Part shown: positions 56,373 to 64,000 of the stretch, piece by piece
Position numbering within the stretch: position 1 is the first letter of the stretch
Layout of the letters: every line of letters starts with the position of its first letter
Source: Gordionus sp. m RMFG-2023
Lineage: Eukaryota; Nematomorpha; Gordioida; Chordodea; Parachordodidae
Reading direction: 5' to 3'
Assembly: GCF_954871325.1 (NCBI RefSeq)
Contig: NC_088775.1
Location: forward strand, 49,329,561-49,393,560
Length of the DNA: 64,000 bases
Translations under genes and position numbers: made by a program
The notes under the pieces: generated by a model
What the model saw: the letters and a program-made list of their open reading frames with translations, nothing else
Databases searched by the model: none
What the model was told of the DNA's origin: nothing

Positions 56373-59300
56373 TGTTGTGATTACAGTATTTTGATTTGCA
56401 CTTATTTAAGATCTTATGTATATAAATTTGTATATTTACGGAAAATAGTTTTTTTTTTATATATAAAATTGAATATTTAGAGTTCATGTAAAATTTGAAT
56501 ATGTATATTGTTAATAATGAGTATTATAGAAATAAAAGATATTTGGATAATGATTTAAAGTTGGAGTATTATATTATAGAAAGAAAAGATATTTGGATAA
56601 TGATTTAAAGTTGATTATAATCAGACGAAATTTATTGTGTTATATCGGATGATGTTAATTTTATATAAAAGGCACAATTTTTATAATTTAAGGGACTTTG
56701 ACTTTTTTTAATTTTTTTTACTTTCTATTAATTTTTCGCATATAATATTTAGTATTTTATACTTTTATATTTTTTTTGGTTATGTTTTCCCTTTATATTA
56801 ATTTATATAATTTATAATTAATTTTTGGTATTAGTATTTAATAAAGGATTCAAAACTATAATTTTAGTATATATTTTTATTTATATTTTATATTTAGGTT
56901 CCTAATCCCCCCAACCAAAAACTACCAACTGTGACAATTCAACATTTCCATATGTAACAGTGATGTTGGAGTGTGGAGGTGCCAGGGCAATTACAGCTAT
57001 TCAGTCTAATACAAATCAATGGATACAGTGGGAAGGAAAAGTGTCAAACTGCATTCTAATACAAAAAAAATTTCAGAAGAAGGTAAGAAAAATATTTAAA
57101 TAAAAGTAGGAAAAAAATTTAGAGAAGTATTTTAAAAAGAAGAAAATTTATCTTTTAAAATAAAAATTGGATAAAAAAGAGATTTAGATTTATTTTTAAA
57201 GATGTAGGTTAAAAAAGAAAAATTATTTTACGATAGCAATTTTGGTAAATATTGATAAGATTATGTTACAAAATTATGTAGGAATATAATATCTAAAATT
57301 AAAAACATAGAATTATAAAGGTAGCATTCATAGTAGATAAGATATAAAGAAGTTTGTGCTTTAATTATTTAAGTGATAATTAGGAATTTTATATTTAGAA
57401 GTTACTGGTAAACTAAAAACCATATGAATTTTGAAACTAATTGAGACTATGATATTTTAGATTTTAGAATTATTATAAATTGATCACTAGAGATAACTAT
57501 GACAAAGAAAAAGAAACATAAATTGCGAAGATTAAAATTAAACTAATAGTAATTTAAAAAATTCGGCGAATAAGATTAAAATATACATTTATTGTTAGAA
57601 AATAGTTGATGTTGTAATTAAATTCTTATTGAAGATTTACGTTTAACTTTTATTTTAAGGGCTGCGAGAGATAAAACCTCAAGGATTTGATATGTGAATT
57701 TAGTATAATATTAGGTTGTTGATTAACCAAAAATTTTCATAAGGAGCGGCTTTCGTCATTAGAAAATTTATGCTGCAATCGAGCTCAATTAGAGATCGGA
57801 TTTTTATTTTTTTGAATCATTAATAAGTTTTGAAGTCAATTAGGCAACATTATTCTAATAATAGTAAAAAGAAAAACAAGAAGAAAATAGGGAAATACTA
57901 AAGAAGAAATGATAAAATTTATTTTTAATAATGGATTTTTAGATATACGAAAATATCGTGCAGATTGAAAAAATAATTTTTTTTTAATAATGATGATATG
58001 GATACGAAATACTTCGGAAGAGAAAAGGGGAATTTTTTTTTGATATTTAATTAATATAAGACTAGTTACATACAAGAGTGCAAAATGCAAAAAAAAAAGA
58101 GTAAAAGAATTTAAGAAGTTTTAAAAGAAGAATTTTAGTGTAAAATAGTGATATATAATGGTGAAATAAAAAGTACGTTTTTTTTAAAACAAGTTGTGCT
58201 AGAATTAGAGAATTATAATTTTGTGTTTTAAAATTGATGATAGACATAATTGTGAGAATCATAATTTATAAAGGAACAAATTAATGATAGACACAATTAT
58301 GAGAATCATAATTTCTGATGGAATGAAATTGATGATAGACACAATTATGAGAATCATAATTTCTGATGGAATGAAATTGATGATAGTCACAATTATGAGA
58401 ATCATAATTTCTGATGGAATGAAATTGATGATAGACATAATTATGAGAATCATATTTTCAGATAGAATAAAATTGATGATAGACATAATTGATTTGTTTT
58501 TTAACAAGTCTGCTAGAGTTATGAGAATCATAATTTAGTGTGTTGAGAAACAACGAGACTTGCGAGAAGATAAGTCAGTTGGTTTTCAACAACAACGAGA
58601 GTGAATGAAAAAGAATAAAAAAGATATTTATTCCAGTTGTTTTTGAACAATGGTACCGCATTAAGAAAAGAAATAAATGTTTTATTTTCTTTAAAGAACA
58701 GGCGGATGCAAGAAATTATAAATGGAATAAATCCGTAATACCACAAGAAAACTAGATTCTTGGGTAAAAATTTAGAACAAGATTTTTTTTTTAGACTCAA
58801 GATTATCAAGAGAATTTTAGATTTAAATTCAGCTGTAGACATGGTTGACAACGGATGTGGATTGATATCTAAAGGACGTTTACCTGCAAATGGCTCAAGG
58901 AAGATATGGGTCTGGGCGTCATTGAGGGTAAAGGGGTGATAAAATTATAATGGTAAAAGTAGATTAGATGCGATCTGAAACGGTGAGACAAAGATCAAGT
59001 GAGAATAAAGACAAAGTCGATATCTAGGAACTGTCGTAAGATCTATACGGTTACAAGAATTAGATGCCTAGAACTAATCAATAATAAGAGAACGTTAAAG
59101 ACAAGCGACTAGATAGAACAAATGGTCAAGACGTTCGAGCTGCAATCGTTAATCGCTGACCAATATAGCCCTAAGATACTAAAGTCGACAATCATAGAAA
59201 CAGGAATTCGTGGAAACAATCATTAATCGCAGACAAATTATTATCAACGGTTTACCTTCATTAGTTACCAGTAACCGTTAGAAACAAGCAAAAACTAGGA

Positions 59301-59780
59301 TAAATTACCAAAAGAATTTAAGACGGAATGTAATTAAAAAAGAGACTAGAAGAATTCATCGTGAATCGTTGATAGCATGCATTAATCGAGTTGGTCAATC
59401 GGCAATACAGGGATAAAATGCTACCCGTTTACCAGGAGTTGAAGATAGGATCCCAGAATTTCAAGCTGTAATCGTATACAAAAGGTCGTTAGAAGTTAAG
59501 AATACTAGACAAGTTACATTTGTCGTTAGAACTTAAAAGACATTAAAAATTAAGAAGAATAGATTTGGGGAGATACAGGATCAGTAAAGTCGAAATCGAA
59601 AGAAGGTTGGTCATTCGCAGAATGATGGGATCTAACTTAAGTGGAAGGGTGTTGTGATTGCAGTATTTTGTACTTATTTAAGATCTTGTGTATATAACTT
59701 TGTATATACGGAAAATAGTTTTTTTTTTATATATTTAATTGAATATTTAGAGTTCATGTAAAATTTGAATATATATGTTA
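56373..59780 (+). mobile_element. LTR-flanked element, non-coding interior
   Basis: A direct repeat starts TGTTGTGATTRCAGTATTTTG at 56373 and 59650 and is recognisable for about 130 bp. The right copy is preceded by AAGTGGAAGGG, a typical polypurine tract, giving plus sense. Downstream of the left copy, TTATATAAAAGGCAC (about 56660) is a good TATA box and ATTTAATAAAGG lies near 56840, so the true LTR may be about 500 bp, with the right one cut short. No gag or pol was recognised. Interior parts (58860-59640) are less AT-rich. Probably non-autonomous; a fossil. Confidence 0.6.
58233..58520 (+). repeat. Tandem array, 48-bp unit, about five copies
   Basis: TTGATGATAGACACAATTAT...GAGAATCATAATTTC...TGATGGAATGAAA repeats every 48 bp. 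Because 48 is a multiple of three, both strands show 16-codon periodic open frames, which I regard as by-products. Confidence 0.9.
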
Positions 59781-60215
59781 GCGTCATTGTGTTATTTTCG
59801 GATGTACACATTGCCTGATTATTTTAGGCAATGTGTTACGGTGGTAGGCAGGGTGAATTAATTATTTAGGCAATGTCTTTTATTTTGCAAATTAATAAAT
59901 TTATTATTTATTTGAGAGATTAATTTATTGTTTAATTGATATTAATTTAAGAGAGGAATTTATTATTTATTTTATTATTTTTATAATTTAAAGATTTCAT
60001 TAGATATATTTTTAAGTAATATTTTTAAGATTATCAATGTTTTTTATATATTTTTTTGAGATTTATATAAATATTTTTATATATTAATTTTTTACGTTTT
60101 TTCTGGTACATCTTTTGAGCGTAAATATTTTTGAATATATTTTTATTAAAAGATTTTTAATATATTTATTTGAATAATTTTTTTTAATTTGTTATATTAT
60201 TATTTTTCGTATCAG
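59781..60215. other. No gene seen; short palindrome
   Basis: ACATTGCCTGATTATTTTAG then GCAATGT at about 59807-59833 forms a small hairpin, and TAGGCAATGT recurs at 59862. Otherwise T-rich sequence. Confidence 0.4.
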
Positions 60216-60219
60216 GTCA

Positions 60220-60850
60220 ATTCAGCGAAACTTTTATCGCGAAAGACTTTTTCGCGAAACTTTTATCGCGAGTGTCGTTTATCGCGAAGGAATTTTATAG
60301 CGAAAGTAATATCGCGAAACCAATTCCGCGAATTTTTTTCCGCGAAACATTTATAGCGAGACAATATCGCGTATCGCGAATTTATTTCCGCGAAACTTTA
60401 AGCGCGAATACTTTATAGCGAATACATTCTAGCGAAACTTTGATCGCGAACTCGTTATAGCGAATTTATTTCAGCGAAATCTTAACCGCAAATACTTTAT
60501 AGCGAATACTTTATAGCGAATACTTTATAGCGAATACATTTTAGCGAAACTTTTATCGCGAACTCGTTATAGCGAATTTATTTTCGCGAATACTTTATAG
60601 CGAATACATTTTGGCGAAACTTTGATCGCGAACTCATTATAGCAAATTTATTTCCGCGAAACCTAAACCGCGAATCCTAAACCGCGAAACCTAAACCGCG
60701 AATACTTTAGAGCGAATATATTTTAGCGAAACTTTGATCGCGAACTCGTTATAGCGAAACTTTAATCGCGAACCATTTATAGCGAATTTTCTACCGCGAA
60801 TGAATTTGCGCGAAATTATTATAGCGAGCGCATGACCGCGAAAATTGCGA
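60220..60850. repeat. 14-bp GCGAA minisatellite, about 45 units
   Basis: GCGAA (often CGCGAA or TAGCGAA) recurs nearly every 14 bp for about 630 bp, e.g. GCGAATACTTTATA, GCGAACTCGTTATA, GCGAATTTATTTCC. Only a few spacings differ (7, 13, 15 or 16). The GCGAA core is strongly conserved while the nine spacer bases vary. There is no consistent open frame. Confidence 0.95.
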
Positions 60851-62180
60851 ATTCATTTTAAATGAAATTGATATATTCAATATCAAATTACCAACCGAAG
60901 TTTCTTAAATCATAAACGTGAATGTTTTAAGAATATTTTATTACGTATTGTTTTTAATAAGCATGTAACCTCTATCTGATGTGATAGAAAATATATTAGT
61001 CTTTCTGGTCTCACTCACTCATGGTTGTAAGTATGGAGGGGACATTTTGGGTTAAGTTTTTACCAGAATATTTTAACACCCCCCCCCCCCCCCACATAAA
61101 ATTTTAAAGTGTGCTTTATGTCATTTAAATGAAATACTTATTTTCCAATCTAGATAAAAAAAATATACTGAAAGCTAAGAATTTTTTATTGATTTTCTCA
61201 GATTATTTTTAAAAATTATAGAAGATTTTACTGATAATTAATACCTCCTAATTACAATTTTTAGATAATGCATATCAATATAACTTTCTGATATAATAGT
61301 AACTAATTCATTTGAATATTTTGATCTCTCCTTTTTCTTCTTTTCGCATTTTAATAAATAGAAATAACTGCAAAGTTATGATTAATCAAAAGAAAATTTC
61401 AAAATATTCTATTGGATTACATAAATTTGTAATATTTATGAAGAATAAATTATGGATATAAATCATTAGATCTTCAGTTATTTTAGTTTTTATTTTTGCT
61501 GATTTCACAAGTCTAACTAAACAATATAAAAATAAAACGTAAAATAGTTTTCATCATTTTTTAAAATAATACCAGTTCAATTTAAATCACAGCGTTTTTA
61601 TGAAAACACCGCTAAACGCTTCTACTCAATTTGTAAGCACTTTTACTTATTATTTTTTCTAATAAAATGGAATTAAAAAAAATCAGGATTTTTTGAAAAT
61701 AAATAGAAAATGTTCCAAATCAAGAAAATAAAGATATTCCAATATCGGGAAACCAGGGCAAAATGGAGTGTTTATTTATTTACTCTTACATATTTTACCA
61801 CGACAAGGATGAAGGGGGGGGGGGGTTGTTAGAAACATTTTCTAAATTTTGAAAAAAGTATATAAATGAAGGATAATAAAAAATAATTATAAAATGTGGC
61901 TATATTTTAATTGATTAAATAGGTGTCTGTGTGTCTTATTCAATTTTCTCATTTTATAGATTGCAAAATTTTTTAGTGAGCTATTGTTTAATAAAAAAAA
62001 TTAGATTATTTTTAATGACGTAAAAAAAATAAAAATAATTTTTAAAAAAATAGAACCAAAAAAAATGATGTGTTTTAATTTTAGTTTTATTTTTATTATT
62101 CATGACATGACATGACATGAAGCCACCCAAGCTCAATTACATTGTTATCAAATCAAATGAGAATATAGTATATTAAAAAA
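60851..62180. other. No gene seen; long poly-C and poly-G runs
   Basis: Fifteen C at 61079-61093 and twelve G at 61814-61825, plus four ATGAC repeats at about 62101-62120. No coding recognised. Confidence 0.4.
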
Positions 62181-62181
62181 A

Positions 62182-63582
62182 GGGTTATTGCTTAAGTCGA
62201 GGGGTATATTATTTTTTTTTATTTTTTTTTTTTTGTTATTTTTTTTGTTATTTTTTTTATGTTATTTTTTTTGTTATTTTTTTTATGTTTTTTTTTTATG
62301 TTTTTTTAAAATGTTATTTTAAATTAATATAGTATTATTTGGTGATAATTTTTTTTGTGATAAATTTTTAAAATATTGTTGCATATTTTTATTATTTAGT
62401 GATAATTTTTTTTTGTGATAAATTTTTAAAATAATGTAGCATATTTTTATTATTTGGTGATAAATTTTTAAATTAATATGTATTTTTTCTTTTAAGATAT
62501 TTTAAAATATTTTTTTCTTTTTTAAAAATATTTCTTAATTCCTAGGGAGGGGAGGAGGGTAGAAGAATTGTGATGAGTCAATTTTATTCATTAAATTGAA
62601 ATGTAGTCTGATAATCTAAGCAATTTTAGGAAAATTAGCATAAAATCTTAAATTTTGTAGGGGTAAAATAGACCCCATCTTTAAATTCTAAGTGATTTTT
62701 TTAACCTTTGTTGGGAAGGGTTAATTCGAAATAAATTGAAATATATTATTGAAATTTATACAAAATAAAAATATCGAAATATAGTAATAAACGAGTCAAT
62801 TTTATTCATTAAATTGAAAAATTGTATTAAAATGTATACAGTCATTTATAAATAGAATAAAAAGATCAAAGCGATTTAATAATTTATGTTTTCTAAAATA
62901 TCTATATTCAAGTAAATATTCATGAATATTCTCTCGATCCCCATGTCTTTTATAGTAATGCTTTCTCAAATTAAAAATACCTTTAAAAATTTATGTTTCT
63001 CATTTACTTCTCTATCAAGTAATTACAATATATTTATACTTACTCAATATATAAATTCATAACCAATTATTATTTAATTAAAAATATTAATTTAAAAATT
63101 AATATAATATAATTAATTTTTAAAAACCGCAAATTATTTCAAAGAATTAATAAAAAATTGAAAAGATCTTAAAATTTCCATATTTTTAATATATTATACC
63201 AATTATTAATTTAATTAAAAATATTAATTAAAAATTATTAATTAAAAATATTAATTTAAAATTAATATAATAAAATTAATTTTTAAAAACCGCATATTTC
63301 AAAGTATTAATAAAAAAATTGAAAAGATCTTAAAATTTCCATATTTTTAATATATTATAATGTAATGTTATTATAATATTTTTTCTCTAAAAATCAAAAT
63401 TCTCATTAAACATTCCCTTTGTTATTTTTATTTTCAATATTATTTTTTAGCCTTTAGTATTATCAAGCCTTTCGACTTATAGACCTTACGTAAAAAAAAT
63501 AACAAAAAAAATAACATAAAAAAAATAACAAAAAAATAAAATAAAAAAAAAATAATATACCCCTCGACTTAAGCAATAACCC
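62182..63582. mobile_element. DNA-transposon-like element with long identical inverted ends
   Basis: GGGTTATTGCTTAAGTCGAG then GGGTATATTATTTTTTTT at 62182 is repeated inverted from 63582 without a mismatch over about 38 bp. The similarity continues as T-rich TGTTATTTTTTTTATG text to about 115 bp. The flanks are A-rich, so the target duplication cannot be defined. The interior has direct repeats (62320-62470, and a 150-bp pair at about 63063-63210 and 63240-63365) and no coding. A young non-autonomous element; superfamily unknown. Confidence 0.75.
62655..62720 (-). mobile_element. piggyBac-like terminus
   Basis: Read inverted from 62720: CCCTTCCCAACAAAGG, then AAAAAAATCACTTAG, then GGGGTCTATTTTACCCC, preceded by TTAA (62721-62724). 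The order of elements (CCCTT end, poly-A, GGGGTCTA...CCCC) is the same as at the right end of the 23470-28780 piggyBac. The partner end was not found. Confidence 0.45.
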
Positions 63583-64000
63583 AAAATTAATTTAACCAAT
63601 TTTTTCCCAAATTCCTATAACAAGGTCAATATCGTAACTTGACATGCGAACTCATTAAAGGAGTATCATTGAAATTAGAGGGGGGATAGTTAGTTATGAA
63701 ATAATTATTATTATTTGAATAAAATTGGAAAGGGATGAATGGTATTTTCTTTTTTTAATTATTTATATTTGGTAGGAGGCTAAAAGTTTTGAGAGGGTTG
63801 ATATCATTTATAGATATGTATACAAGCCCCTGATTATATTCTCCCCAGTTCTTTTCTTAAGTTAAAATAGGAAATGGTATAGCAAGTATTCTTATTTTAA
63901 TAGATCCCTTTAGGTCATATTTTTTTATATCTAATTTACATATTGAATAAATATCCTTACAAAATAAATTTCATTATAAAAAGTTTTTTAAAAAATGATT
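63583..64000. other. No gene seen
   Basis: AT-rich right edge with two short G-runs; nothing recognised. Confidence 0.4.

Noticed and set aside
56913-57081. Possible exon with NCDNSTFPYVTVMLECGGAR
   Set aside because: The frame is open for about 50 codons and is followed by a GTAAGA donor-like site, but no in-frame splice acceptor is visible and a stop lies just upstream; no family recognised.
58259-58538. Periodic open frames of 84-90 codons on both strands
   Set aside because: The 48-bp tandem unit is a multiple of three, so any stop-free unit gives a long periodic frame on both strands.
60220-60850. GCGAA array as a coding repeat
   Set aside because: The 14-bp period shifts frame each unit and stops occur in all frames.

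Overview
The window is strongly AT-rich eukaryotic DNA, most likely from an invertebrate animal. The only recognisable host gene is the 3' end of a spliced nucleoporin gene (Nup54) at the left edge, with GT-AG introns of about 60-220 nt. The mix of element families (hAT, piggyBac, Helitron, LINE, Ty3-type LTR elements, and an integrase plus OTU gene with tiny introns) also fits an animal. The phylum cannot be assigned from this sequence. No rRNA, intact tRNA gene or CRISPR array was found.

Layout. 1-1025: Nup54 C-terminal exons. 1.6-4.0 kb: three hAT-type elements nested inside one another, each with its own 8-bp target duplication. 5.0-7.1 kb: a hAT remnant carrying a GC-block MITE that itself carries a foldback element. 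8.1-8.4 kb: a GC-block hAT MITE. 8.7-13.05 kb: a minus-strand multi-exon integrase plus OTU-protease gene with repeated symmetric exons (Ginger-like), interrupted by a 5'-truncated LINE. 13.5-20.1 kb: LTR-type repeat, decayed Ty3 fossils, three successive tandem arrays and a hAT remnant. 20.1-21.3 kb: a non-coding repeat family also present, inverted, at 36.7-37.8 kb. 22.1-28.9 kb: a hAT MITE that received a piggyBac, which received a young Ty3 element; a paralogous unoccupied site lies at about 38.0 kb. 29.05-32.9 kb: a less AT-rich minus-strand Ty3 fossil. 33.6-35.05 kb: another hAT-like element. 38.5-39.1 kb: an LTR-like repeat followed by a tRNA-iMet-type primer site. 41.0-42.5 and 51.8-52.1 kb: minus-strand Helitron remnants with repeated exon modules, separated by two purine-tract blocks (42.6-43.7 and 50.6-51.8 kb). 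44.2-44.7 kb: a hAT 3' end. 45.2-50.5 kb: a Ty3 fossil holding a non-autonomous LTR element. 52.7-56.2 kb: a hAT element with one long transposase ORF and an inverted, decayed second copy. 56.4-59.8 kb: an LTR-flanked element. 60.2-60.85 kb: a 14-bp minisatellite built on GCGAA. 62.18-63.58 kb: an element with about 40-bp identical terminal inverted repeats.

The genes do not form a pathway. The region is a gene edge followed by about 60 kb of layered transposon insertions, and the clean target duplications let the insertion order be read. The least familiar items are the symmetric phase-1 exon repeats upstream of the OTU domain, the repeated exon modules upstream of the Helitron N domain, the link between GC-block MITEs and a hAT transposase remnant, the 14-bp GCGAA array, and the many long poly-G/poly-C runs in otherwise AT-rich DNA. 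All LTR-type elements are described as fossils only.
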